Shown here one piece after another: positions 11,361 to 33,117 of a DNA stretch of 64,000 nt. This DNA is from Lepisosteus oculatus (Eukaryota > Chordata > Actinopteri > Semionotiformes > Lepisosteidae). The notes below the pieces were generated by a model. That model did not search any database and was not told where the DNA came from. It was given only the letters and a program-made list of their open reading frames with translations. The stretch's first letter is position 1. Each line of letters opens with the position of its first letter. The position numbers and the translations under genes were made by a program. Location of the stretch: contig NC_090711.1 in assembly GCF_040954835.1 (NCBI RefSeq), positions 4,595,501 through 4,659,500 on the forward strand, read 5' to 3'.

Positions 11361-14300
11361 AGTGACACGAAGGTGCTTCTCCAGCTCTTACTGTGAAGCC
11401 CCTTGAGAATTAGAACACAGATGCCATTTGCAGCAGCTCTTCAGGCAAGAGAGAACATACGAATTGCTGGTGTGCCTGTCAGCAGGTAGCGTCGTGTCTA
11501 TTCTTCAGTGTGCAGACACGGCGACTGGCATGGCTGTCCCTGGGGAGGGTGCAGTGTGAAGCCAAGAGTTTCTGGGAATTGTGCTGCTCTGAAGAGGACT
11601 GTATTGTTCAGACAAGAAGTGCTGCTTTTATCGATGAGATCAGATTGTACTGCAGCCGGTCCACATAGTTCACCTCTCTGCACCCTGAATGTGGAGCGAG
11701 GCAAAAAATCCCCCAAAATCTGCACTTACATAAAAATAAAGACTATGCACATTCTTGTCAGCTATGTTTGTTTTTCTTCTAGGTTCTTCAAGGGTTTGGT
11801 GTAATATGTTGATCATCTCAATAAAATGTGTATGAATTTGCCTTCAACACTCCAAATTGACTCTGATGAGTAAAAGATGGACCACATCCAAAAAAACTTA
11901 TGTTTAAGAAAACAAAACTGACTCAACACAGTCTTTTTTTTGTATCTGTCAACAGTCTGTGGTAGTAAAAGAAAACCAATTTGAAAACAAGTTATTATTT
12001 TCCACTTAAATAATAACAAAATGCACATGTATATATGTTGTAACTTAAAACTTGGATGGCCCCTATCTGTGCTGCAGATTCACCAGTGAGTGTTAATACA
12101 GCTTATGAACTTTAGAATTTGGTGCATTGAACAAACTACAAGTCTGATGTGTTTTTTAGAAATATCTGTAAGATCAGTTGTATTTCAGAACAATATCCTG
12201 ACATCAGCTTTAACATTTGGCATCTTAAAAAGCATAATTTACTTTATGCATTTTTTACTTAGCTAATTATGAGCTGAATCCGAAGTTTAAAACTAACATG
12301 AGAAATTATATCTTCAAAAGCTGACATCCCACATACAGTGCAACAGCTGTTTTTTTCAAGTAACAAGCACTACAGCGTGAGTAGAACAGTGTTCACTACA
12401 CAGAAATATCATCAGAGCCGCACTGCTTTTGTGACCGTGCAAAAAACGTTTGGGATGAACTAGTACTGTCGGCATGAATTGCCTGACAATGTGCAGTTTT
12501 TTCAAACAGGCTCCATCGTGTCCAAAGGTGGGGACTGGTGTAGCTACCCATACCACATGAGCTGAATCCATATGATTCCTACAAGATACAGTTCCTGTAA
12601 GCTCGAGTAATTGTGCTGTACAGAAGATTTAAAGAACTGGACCAAATATTCACATAAGAGTTTTGAATGTATTGCAAAATTGAACTGTATGCTTGCAGCA
12701 TGTAACTAAATACAGAGCAGCAGACATTGAAGATTGCGGAGTACAGTATGAACTTATATACAAAATCTTGGGATAGTTTACTGGATAATATGGAGCACAG
12801 AACTTAAATTTGAAAAATATTCATTTACATTTGTCAACCTTTTATGTCGACAGAACGTATTTAGTATTGGTTTATACAGTTTTGTGTATAAATGAAAAAT
12901 CTTTGTAAAGTACATGAAAATAAATGAAGGAAGAGTCTTTAACACTTACAGACATGTATGGTCTTGATAGCTTCTTGGAAATAACCAAAAATATTATAAA
13001 AATACAGATTGTTAATTTAATAGCAAAGAGCATAATGGAAAATTGATTCTGACCTTTTCAATATAACAAACTTAGTGGGGATTCATGCACAAATGAATTT
13101 AATACTTTAAGGGCACATTCGGCTATTTGTGAGTCTGAAAACAATAAAAGTGCGAAGCAAACGCTTGGATTCTTTGACACACTAGAAACACTTCATGGGG
13201 AAAACCCCTGGATGAAATGAAGTGAAATAACAGGTACTGTACATAAGAATTTGAAAGCCTTACTTAGCGATCCTCAACAGAGGAAACAAGTCCACCGTGC
13301 ATTTCAGGCAGTTCTATTCTTATGAATCCCCACTGGACGCTACCTTTGCGAATCTATCTGGTTAGCGGGCGATGAAGGAAGTGTTAAATTGGAAAACACT
13401 GTGTGAGAGTTCAGGAGCTCAAACCTTCCCACAGCAGGATTTATCAGGCTGCAGTCTGCAATCCTGCTTTTACCAGCCAAGGGGAAATGTAATAATACCA
13501 GACTGAGGCAGGTCAAGGTTGCTGGGGAGAGGGGGTGCCGTGTTGAGGGGGATGGGAAAGACGCTCAGCAAATGAACTAGAACTTTCTATTACAATACGC
13601 ACCGTGACTGTATTTCCTCTTCTGCTTGATAAGCCCGGTGTGTCGAATCTCATTCAGATCAGAATGATGTAATCTTATCTCTGGCTTGATATGAAAAGAC
13701 ACATGGTCACCATACGTGAACGCCTTTTGTGGAGTTCTGGAAAAGTTTTTCCGTTTTGAACAGGAAAAGTAAATGCTGACTCTTGCACTGGTAATAAGAA
13801 TTACAATACATTAAGGAAAAATTGTTTGTTGCCAAATTACAACTATGGAGTGTTGGATATGCATCTGTAACTATGCCAGTATTGGGTTTGATTGCATCAT
13901 ACAATTCTAATAAATATGAATAAATCATGATGATCCTGAAAATAATTATCCTAATCCATAAGTAGCACTAGAAGTGCCACTGGAAGAACGTGATGAACGT
14001 CTGTAGAAGCACCACTACAGTACATTACTGAACTATTTACTGGACCATAATGTATTCTCTATTCCAAACCCCAAAATAGTAGATGAAGTAGAAATAAATG
14101 ATGGTCCAATAGAGCTGGAGCCTAAAACAAACTACTGCACATATAACTACAACAGGTTAATAACTGGACTGTGAGCTATTTGTGCTGAGAAGGAGAAAAG
14201 GCAAATCTGAGATAGTCTTTTGGACTCCAGTGATGTCTAAAAGAAAGTGTTTTATGTGCTTTGGTACATATGTTTAAAATTTAGACCATGTACTTTCGTC

Positions 14301-15409
14301 AGACAGAAAGACCCTTGACAGAAGAAGATAATGCTTCATTGTTTTGAAATAAACTTGGATGTTGTTCAGTCTTCTTTTATTCATTAGCCGAAATTCTATA
14401 TATGTCAGACAGTTTTTCTGACCATGTTTCCGTCATTTCTCCTGGAAAGGCTGTAAAAGACACAAGGCTGCGTTAATGATGGGAAATACTAATTTTCTTT
14501 TAGGGTTTTTTCCATAAAAATCACGGATATCATGACATGAACTTCCCTGTGGAAAGAATACTATAGCCCACGCTGTATCATTTTTTTAGATCAGAAAAGG
14601 CATAAAAGACTTGGTTGTAGACTATATTCTCATCACAACATTTCCTATTTTAATAATTTCAACTTTACCACTGTATAAATGCATACTGTAGCATTGTGTA
14701 AGCAGATACTTATACCATGTACTCAAATCGCTTTGCTTCATTTTCCCTCTGTTGGCTCCAGGATTTGCCCCCAAAAAACCCTGAGATCTTATTAAGAAAA
14801 AAAAAAACAATTCTCCTTAAATTAATTCAGTCATTTTACTGAGTTCAAGAGCATGATTGCAATTATTATTATTCCACCTATACACAACATTTTTTATTTA
14901 GAAGTTTTAAAACTGAAAAATGAAAACGGATTAAGATAAGCTATTTGCAATATAACTCCTGTTATTATTTTAGAATGACATAAAGCAACAGAATTCAGCT
15001 CACTGCCCTTAGTAACTGGTTTATCAGCTCTTCTTGACGAGTAAGAAAGAACGGGAACATCAGATTGATGGAGGTGCAGCATGTTGTCACAAGATAAAAG
15101 GAAGCTGGGGGGATTTAAAATGCACTGCAGACCAAAGTGCATTCATCAGCAGCTCTTTAACAAATTTTGTAGCAGTAAAGGTCACTGTAATTGTTGAAGA
15201 ACATTATTTTATTCCATTCATATTTCACTGAAATATTCAAGTGACGTGAACTTGCACAAGCTTTCCACTCAATCAAACTGAAACCAGAACTACAAAATAC
15301 TAAAGGTCATACTTGTTAGACCACAATGTTATACCTGACACAACACATGCTGTTCTTGTACCATATTGTAACTCTATGTCAATGTGTTCCACGCTTCAAG
15401 AGGAACTTG
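11361..15409. other. Noncoding spacer between sox18 and tcea2
   Basis: No supportable gene. The only section that stands out is about 13360-13570, which is richer in G and C (CAGCAGGATTTATCAGG, then GGGGAGAGGGGGTGCCG) and could be a conserved element. An open frame on the minus strand at 12356-12571 and others here are unrecognised. Confidence 0.45.
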
Positions 15410-15615
15410 TATTTACTGCTGGTGGCACTGTGGTTTGCATTGCTCCCTTGGAGTGCTGGATCCCAGGGTTTAATTCCTGGGCTTCTATCTTTGTTGAGCT
15501 TGTATGTTCTCTCTGTGTTTGTGTGGGTTTTCACCAGAAGCTCTGGGTTCCTCCCACAGTCCAAGTACATGCTAGTAAGTTAATTTACTTCTGAGAAAAT
15601 TGGCCCAGGAATCAA
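15410..15615 (-). repeat. Dispersed fish repeat family B, reversed copy
   Basis: Plus-strand phrases GTGGCACTGTGGTTTGCAT, GTATGTTCTCTCTGTGTTTG, TCCCACAGTCCAAGTACATG and AAAATTGGCCCAGG are the reverse complement, in order, of family B (see 9280). The short open frames in this region on both strands are by-products of the repeat. Confidence 0.65.
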
Positions 15616-17479
15616 CATGCATGCTATTCTTTCACTGCTTTGTCATGCGTATTACTGTTGTAGCCTTAATAACTGTTCTGTTTAAAAAACGGGCATCAAT
15701 TCTACTTTTTTCAAATATTTTTCAATGATATTTCTTCAGGACCATAATCTTCATCTTCCTTTTAGAATTTCCATTTCTCTGAAAAGGGGGAAATTGCTAT
15801 TATGAAATTGTGGACTTATAACTAATGAGACTATTCTACCAGAAACACTGGGGTAACTGCCAAGACCTGCAAAGTACAGAAGTATATTTGAAATCCCGTA
15901 AATAAATCAGGAAAAACATCTTTCTTATATGCAGTGTGGGGACCCTCAAGACCATTTTAAAATGAATTCCATTGGATTGGTTTCCTGACTGAATTAATAG
16001 TGCTAGTTGATACCTGTAAGTTTAAATCATATCAGTAATTCTACCTTCTTCTTTGGACTATAGTGCTTGAGGAAATTTATGAGTTTTCTCTTCCCGTACT
16101 AAAAAGATTGGAGCACTGGGAATTTCCAGTAAGGCAGGTTGGCTCCTTCGAAGGTGGGGTTTCCTTAGAAAGCATACCACCCTAGTAACAGAACAGTAAT
16201 GTGAGCTCTGTCTGTTGAGTCCCCGAAAGGGATATCCCCTATTGTGTCAACCATGATATACACACAATCCCACTCCTGCTGTATGCTGTCATTAGGTTTT
16301 TGGTCTATTATGCCTAAACAGACACTCAGTAACACTATAACTCTTTATTTATAATGCTTTGCTGTCTTACGTATCTGCCTGTAATCCAATCCATGTACAA
16401 ATCCACTGATCTCTATATACACACTGTTCGCAATATGTACAGTATATCTAGGTTACTTAGAAAGTGCAGTGACATTCATATTCATATGATTTTAATCTAA
16501 GAACTATGTGTTGTAAATCTAAATCTGTACAAATCTCTTGAAATTATCTGTACAATGTGCAGAATAAATGTTCATACAAATTGATACTACAGATGTAAAG
16601 GTACAGAGACTGGAAATATTTAGAAACAAAAAGTTAGCAAAGAGCCTTCGCCTCTGATAAACTATTTCGCATGGCAATATATATCCCTGTCGAGTCAATA
16701 TGTACAACATGCACCAAACAGGTGTGTGATTAAAAATATAACACGTTTTATATTTAAAAATTAATTTGTATAATCTTTGATACTATAGTTATTATCATTT
16801 ATCTCAAAGAATTGCATTACATGCGCTTGTTTTTCATTTCACTGTCTAATATATATATGAAAGTTTCCAGTCCACTTACTGATTAGGAAATGTGCCTTAA
16901 AACTTAACAACTAATCTACACTAATGACATAAATTGAAATATTATTGTACAGAAAGCAAAAAAGATTTTTGTACTGCAACAGATAGGGCCAGTTAATCAG
17001 GAAAATTAATTCACTAAAGGTAGATATGTAAAAATTCGCATAAAAATCCACAAATAAGAGTCGCTACTAGCAAATAGAATTCTGCATGTTCTTACGATTA
17101 AGGGCATGTTATTCTGAATGAAGCAACAGCGCCATCTGTTGGTTTTTCTGGTGGTAGCTTTCAGTTCTAACCAGAGCGTAAAAGGCTCAACTTTTGTGCA
17201 CAGATGGAGGTAAGATGAGCCTACTCTGTTGAACTTTACATCAGCAAAGCAAAGGATAGAAATAAAAAAAATGTTGTTTATTTCATTGTTGCAAAGTTGC
17301 AAAGTATGTTGCAAAGTTTAATACTTTGCAAAGACAATACCTACAATACTTTTCAAGTCTTTACTGTGATTTTGTAATATATTTCTTATATATACAGAAT
17401 GCATACAGTATGCATTGCAAAGTGTTACAAATACCATGCTTAATTTTTTTAATAGATTTATTATTTTTCTGGTCACATT
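15616..17479. other. Noncoding spacer
   Basis: AT-rich, with no supportable gene. The minus-strand frames at 16519-16710 and 17006-17314 are unrecognised. Confidence 0.45.
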
Positions 17480-17969
17480 TCGCCAGAAAAATCCTCATGC
17501 TCACCTATAAGGCTTTACATGGCTTGGCACCTCAATACCTGTCTGAACTTTTATCACCCTACTCCCCACCTCGCAACCTCCGCTCTTCAAATTCTGCCCT
17601 CCTTACTGTCCCCCAAGCCCGTCTACATTGTATGGGCGACAGGGCCTTCTCCTGTTCTGCCCCCAAGCTCTGGAACTCTCTGCCCAAGGATATCAGAGAG
17701 TCACCTTCTCTAAACTCCTTCAAATCCAGACTCAAAACCTTCTTCTTCAGAAAAGCCTTTACTTAACTGGTTCCATTCTTCACCCCTCTGCTCTTCTTAA
17801 TACCACCTTCCACGGTCTCCTCTATTGTTATTGTTGTATTGTTGTAATTATAATTGTGTCCTATCTTGTGAAATCTTCTTATTTATTGTTGTAGTCTTCT
17901 TATTTATTGTTATTCCTGTAAAGCGCTTTGAGAAGCCACCTTTATATAAATGCGCCATATAAAATAAAG
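17480..17969 (+). mobile_element. L2-type LINE, 5'-truncated 3' end
   Basis: From about 17485 an open frame runs to a TAA at 17766 and encodes the C-terminal tail of an L2-clade non-LTR retrotransposon polyprotein. It has ILMLTYKALHGLAPQYL, then GDRAFSCSAPKLWNSLP and a final FKSRLKTFFFRKAFT. The reverse transcriptase and endonuclease regions are absent, so the copy is dead on arrival (5' truncated). After the stop comes a 200 bp 3' UTR ending in TGTAAAGCGCTTTGAGAAG and an AATAAAGTTTATT junction into a triplet array, the usual L2 end in fish. The intact frame and readable tail suggest a relatively young insertion. Confidence 0.8.

Positions 17970-18031
<62 letters not shown>
17970..18031 (+). 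repeat. (TTA)n microsatellite, LINE tail
   Basis: About 20 uninterrupted TTA units follow directly on the L2 3' end, so they are best read as the element's tail array, probably expanded after insertion. Confidence 0.9.
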
Positions 18032-18032
<1 letters not shown>

Positions 18033-18053
18033 TACATATTCCACAGAACAAAA

Positions 18054-18130
18054 ACTACAGCACCCATGATCCTAAGGGAACTGTGGGTTTCGGCTTACTG
18101 GGACCTCAGTAACTACAAATCCCAGGATCC
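18054..18130 (+). promoter_or_regulatory. tcea2: tcea2 promoter with two ZNF143/Staf-like sites
   Basis: ACTACAAATCCCAGGATCC at 18112-18130 is a close match to the ZNF143 (Staf) consensus as I recall it (ACTACAATTCCCAGMATGC). A weaker second copy, ACTACAGCACCCATGATCC, is at 18054-18072 in the same orientation, 58 bases upstream. They lie 160-240 bases before the tcea2 ATG, in the locally CG-richer stretch 18040-18290, with no TATA box. This suits a broadly expressed gene. Binding is inferred from sequence only. Confidence 0.6.
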
Positions 18131-18290
18131 ATGTGACCACTCCGGACTCGCTAAACAAATTCACGGTCGTTGTACTGCGGCAGCCTAGCTCGTCTGAATG
18201 CTGCGGGAGTAGGGAGAAAGCAGTGTGATCAGCGTTTGGGAGATAAATGGAGGTTTATTTCGCGACATTTGCAGTACTCTTATAAAAATC

Positions 18291-27437
<9,147 letters not shown>

Positions 27438-28110
27438 AGCTCAGAAGATTTTGTGAATTCCATGCAAGATGTTGGGATTTGGAAACTTCAATACGATATA
27501 TTGTTTTGCTACAAATACAGAAATGATTTTTGAAAAGTCACTATGAAGAGCATTATATTGTTTTTTTTACAAAATAGGATCTAAAGTACTGTATCTGCAA
27601 AAAAGTAAGGTTTGACTTTTTATTTGAAGAAATTGTACTTCCATATACTGTACATGTTTTGATTTATAGGGGGAAAAGAGTCTGTTCTTGGGCCTTATAA
27701 CTTATTTTGGCCTTTATAATCTTGTGCCTTTTGCATTGTTGTGATTTTTATTACTCAGCTCTACTACACTACCAGCTTTTCCTTGAAGTGTTGTATTATG
27801 ACCTGTACAGTGCAGCTTTGTAAATTGCATGGGCTGTCATTCTTGTCAATCTTGCTTCACTTTACCTTCACTTCTGCTAGAACCAAATACAGCATGTGCT
27901 ATCAGTAGGAGCAGAGAATGACTTGCTGAAGTGGCCAGTTTTGATTTGACCGTGGAAGTAAGGTATAACACTGTTCCCACATTCCTGTTTAAATGAAAAT
28001 TAAAGCGTGCAGATTGTTACAGTCTGAGTGCAAATTTTCAATGAAAATGACTTTTTGTATATATTGTACTGTACGATTAATTAAAACTTATTACATTGAC
28101 TGGCTTTGTT
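27438..28110 (+). other. tcea2: tcea2 3' UTR with poly(A) candidates
   Basis: Noncoding sequence after the TAA at 27435-27437. ATTAAA is at 27999-28004 and again at 28080-28085. The second is followed by a T/G-rich stretch (TGGCTTTGTTCTTTTG) 20-40 bases on, a plausible cleavage signal giving a UTR of about 650 bases. An AATAAA at 28873-28878 is a possible distal site. Motif-based only. Confidence 0.45.
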
Positions 28111-28640
28111 CTTTTGTTAGGATTACACTTTTTGTATAAAGATGGCATCGTAAGTGGTTTCCAGCAGGGTGCTATGAAAGTGGCTTATAAATGGGGGAGC
28201 TGGGGAGTTGACAGAAGGAGCAAACTGACTGACCATGCTGAGGCAACATGATCAGACTCTTGCCTGTTATGTACTTTATTATTGTCTCTTTATTGCAAAT
28301 GATATTGGAGATACAGGCGACTTAAACATCAGTATGTTACATAAGCACCTACTGTGGCCATAAACATTAAAGCTGCAGTACCTCTGACAGCTACTAGAGG
28401 GTGCTGTGCTACGCTTGAGCAGTTGTTTTGCAGTTTCAATAGCATTCTTTCCTTTAAGAACATACCCGATTGATAGAAAAAGGAAGTCAGGAAAGTGTGG
28501 ACAGATGAGTTGAACTTTATTCCAGTTTTATTTTTCATTGATGAGTGTCTCTCCACATACTTAAATAATGCTTAGTCCCAGAATCAACTTCAAAAGTGGG
28601 AACAATTTGAATCAATGCATGAAAAACAGTTCTTCAACAT

Positions 28641-28700
28641 GACTTCATGAATGTATGTTCTCCCCATGTTTGTGTGGGTGCTCTGGTTTCTTCCCTCAAA
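28641..28700 (-). repeat. Dispersed fish repeat family B, short reversed fragment
   Basis: GTATGTTCTCCCCATGTTTG followed by TGTGGGTGCTCTGGTTTCTT is the reverse complement of an internal part of family B (see 9280). Only this core is left. Confidence 0.5.
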
Positions 28701-31700
28701 TTTTTGCATTTCAAACAAAATAATAATCCTATTTCCACGTCCCACTATATTTCCTCTTTCTGCAAATTTGCTTCAAGCACACTTTCAAATACTGTGATAT
28801 CAGACACAGATTGCCACGTTTCTTCCGGTGTTTTCCTAATTGGTGTTTTCAGTTCTTTGTAATCCTCAGTGCAATAAATTCAGAGCAAAGCATTTAGTTA
28901 ACTTTAAATTTTATTTTTTTTTCAAACAGTAGAAACAAAAGTTTACAAGGTGCAAAACTACAATAGGTCCTGTAAGGGTGTGTGTGTGGGGGGGGGTGGG
29001 TATGGTTATAAAATAAGAAAGGGGTCTAAATAAAAGTAATTTGTAAAAAAAAATGACTTCCCCGTAAATAATTTCAGTAAATCGGTCCTGACCAGGGAAT
29101 TTAGCAGCAAAATTAAGAAAAGCTTCGAAAGCTGCAGTGTCCATTCCCCTGAATCAACACATTTCAATGTAAATACTTCTTTTTGTTTTAAAACATACTC
29201 CTCAGTAAAGTGTATTAAAATTTCATGCAGCTCAATTGAAATAAAAACCAAGTACAATTACCAAATTGCATGAGTTAAGGTGAACTCATACAATACACAA
29301 GGTTGATAAAAAAAACCTCTGGAGGCATTTTAATTGAAGAATGTCTGCAATTGTAAACTTAATACCCTAGGGCAGCCATGTCTTTCCAGAATAACAAACA
29401 ACTTCCCAGAACTTCGATTAAGTACATTCTTCAAGCCAGGGTTCAATTTTAACATTTACTTTTGCACAAATATACATTTAGGTTCAAATACATTTTTAGC
29501 CCGAAATGTATGATATTGTAATTGGCACAGCTTAATCTGCTACAAGTATAATTTCCCCCCAAAAATGTTGATACTAAATCAAAGTTAAAAACTTGCTGCA
29601 ATCCAACATACAATACATAACATACCTATTACAGCAGTCAAGAAAGTTTTTGGGCACTTAAACATACACCACTGTAAAACAATCAGGGAAAACTGGTGTT
29701 TCAGAGGATAAAAACATCATAAATGCTTCCTAAAAATTTTGAATGGTACAGAATAATTATGAAACATGCAGTCACAGCTTTTTAAGAGTGGATTCCTGTT
29801 TAATATAATATGTATGCATTAAAAATGCATTTTACCCTGCATGAATTGGAATACATTCTTTTTTTGCATTATGCACAGGTGTTTTGAAACTTCATTTCTT
29901 GTTCCATTAATGAAACAATGAATCTCTCAAGATGAATAAGAGCAGTGTCAAAATGACGTATTCATGAATGAAGCAAACATTTTTATGTTATGTCTTGGAA
30001 GGAAAATGGAAAATAAGGAGCCCTTAATGACAGCAAAACTATGACCGTTATTTTTTATAATTCTGTGCAGAGCAAATTTGAATAGCTTAAAAATGAATGC
30101 AGGGTAGAATTCATTTTTTAAATATCTTTTTAAATTATCTGTTTTAGACATCAGTGAATTACACAGGCTTTTCAAATCCAGTAATACAGTAGTAAGGAGT
30201 TGCCACCGTTGGAAAGAGCAAGACTTTGGCTACATTTTAGATATTATGAATGAAACATTTCATCTACAGAGGTTATAGTCTTGCTATATTTTATACAAGT
30301 GGAACAATGACCAGTGCCAAGAACAGATCACTCTACAGTATGTTATACAGTATAACAAAAAAAAGGGCCTACATTGCTCAGAACACTTTTTTTGCAACAC
30401 AGCCTAGATGCTTACATAGTGACATACAGCGGTTCATCAGTGTAAAAGCCTGTCATAAGTTAAGCCTTCAAAGTCTGAGGTTTGAAATCTTAGCGGAAAA
30501 CGTCACATCCAATAGTATGTTCTCCTTGTCTAGGCTAAGTGCCTCACCACAGTTCAGCGACTGAATTATATTAATTTAAAAACTGAAATGTATCATTAAT
30601 GGTTTTGGGACTTTTGGGGTGAATGTTTTACAAGTGACAAAAAAAAATTAAATTACGAGACTAGTAGATGGTACCATTCTGAGTCCCATAGACACTTGCC
30701 TGTCTTGGCAGAAAATGTAGAAAACAAACTTGCGTAGGTTAATGGCTTCCCCAAACTAGGGTGTGCCCGATGACAATGTCCATGCCAAACTCATTTGGAA
30801 TTTGTTGCAATTAGCCACAGATAGGAACAGCGGTTTGAAAATAAAACAGCACAAACCAAGTTAAACTTCAGTCTGAATAGAGCTATTACAGTAATAACAC
30901 ATCAAATCTGTCTTAATGCAGTTGAAAGGATACTTAATATTGTTGTTACTGAGGCACTTGCACTGCTTGCTTTTCAGTTAAGCTCTGGCCCTGTTGGAAT
31001 GTGGGATGAGGTTAATAGGGGATGAATGAGATTTTCTCCATGAAGAGCAAAGATCTAACTGTGACCTATTCCCTATTACAGATATTGTGTCCAAGGAAAA
31101 GAGATGGAAAATATAGGAACTGCACAGGCAGCATTTAAACTATGACAGAAACAGATCTTTCAAAAATATGGTTTATATCAGTTCTGTCTGTTTGCAGTTC
31201 AGTAACCAAGGAAAAGTTTTATGAATGCTGGAAGCTATCAAAGGAATTTTTTGCACACCAGACAATGCAAAGTGGCTCTTTCACTTCACTGAGCTTTCCT
31301 CCATATGGCAGCTTCTCTCACACCATGGTGCAAATGGCTAACAGGTATTTTAAAACATTAATTATCAAATCCATAACCCCCCAAAATGAGTTTAAAATTG
31401 TAATCTATATTGTTTACTACAAGTTTATTTTATTATTTGGTTCAATAAGTGGAAATATTTTGAATTTTTACCATCGGTTCATGTCTAATACAGTATATTT
31501 ACATATCCAATTTTGATTAAAAAAAGATTCTTTCTAAAGGGTCATTGTACTTCAAGGCCGCTAGTTTCTTGAGAGCAGTCTTGAAAGGTAGGAAAAAAAC
31601 TGGTTTTGAAATGTCATGCTTTTTATGCCATTGTTGTAAGCCTTTGCACCTGTGGAGAAAAGTGTACTGGTAAGTGACAGTGGTTGTTACAATTTGAACC

Positions 31701-33105
31701 CACGTGTGTTTGTGCCACTGGGCAGAAAAGGGACAGATTCCTGGAAGGGAGAGTTTACTTGACAACGGTGGAGATCTGGGAAGGGCTGTTTGCCGAAGCC
31801 CTGTGACACACCATGTGTATGGTCTCCTGCATATCTATAATCTTCCTGTTATTTTTATAGATCTAATGCTCCCAGGTTCTACAGTATATCCAATGTTTTT
31901 GGATAGGGCCAGTGAAAGACTGAGCTCATTTGTAATGTGATGTCTATTGATCCAATTAAAATGTAACCTAAAAGCACTTATACAATAGTCGACTCACTGC
32001 AAATAAAAAAAAAACAACAAAACAAGCCAAAAGGAACATTCACAACTGTAAAACTCAAGGAAAGGGTTAAGAATATTAATTCAACAGAAGGGAAAAATTG
32101 TTCCCCCCCAGCAAAAATAACCTTATTGATTGTATTATTAACACACAAACTATTCATTAAAAAAATGAACCGTATTTTGTTGGCTTTTTTTTTACAAAAG
32201 TTTTGATTGTACCTAGAAATCCTTGTCCATTGTTTGCCTTTTATTGTTAAAGATCAAGTTTCACTAGTTACCTTTCAACTTTGTACATAAAATTGGTTTC
32301 ACTTCCAGACATTTCTGAAGCAAAGAGCATCCTGTACAGCATATGTGAATAAAACATTTTTTTTTATTTGAATAATTAAACAGATATTTGCTAATTTTAT
32401 CCACCATTATGTAGACTTACAGGTCATCCCAGTCTAGGTTAATGATAATTCCGAGGTCTTATGTTATCTTAGGCCTCAATACAACCGACTGGAAAAGTGG
32501 AGCAGTAACTACGAAATTTATGAACATACCTGGGTTGCTTATAGACCCTTGCAACAGATTAATACAAATTAAAAAAATAAAAATTTGGTCCTGTAGTTCA
32601 TCCATGTATTTCAAACATGATAAAAAAAGAACACTAATAAATAACTGTTCAAAAGTCTGACACAGAAGACTGAAATCGGTTGAAAAACACTTTCTATGGC
32701 ACTCTGACCTCATGCATGTAACCTGCAAACCCTTCTAAACAAGGCTTCTCAAAAGCATACGCCACAACGTGCAGCCAGGAAGGCTCAAAAGAGAGAGAGG
32801 AAAGGAAGCTGATTGGGCTGGTGTAGATTTCAACCATCTCCTTTAAAATAAGGCGCAAAATTGGCTGCTCACCTGGACAAATGAGAATTTTTAACAAAAC
32901 ATAAATAAGCCAGAGGGAAAAAAAAGTACAAATAACCACTTTTGGTTAAACTTGTTTACTGCTAATAATAATTTCACAGTTTATAAAAACATGAATGTCT
33001 TAAAAATATATACTAGACACCTGACGCATTTTCAAAGCACCGTTATCTAGAAATCCCCAGGCCAGTTGCTGACTGCTGAATCAGGGGTTTGGGTCGGAGG
33101 AGGAT

Positions 33106-33117
33106 GGGGGGGGGGGG
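33106..33117 (+). repeat. Poly-G run (12 bases)
   Basis: An uninterrupted G12 run in otherwise AT-rich sequence, within a short G-rich stretch starting near 33083. Confidence 0.9.

Noticed and set aside
12356-12571. Minus-strand frame (MDSAHVVWVATP...) as a possible transposase remnant
   Set aside because: I cannot place it in any transposase family, and the flanks show no inverted repeats.
31142-31516. 124-codon plus-strand frame in the convergent spacer
   Set aside because: No family resemblance, no promoter, and hydrophobic low-complexity translation of AT-rich DNA.
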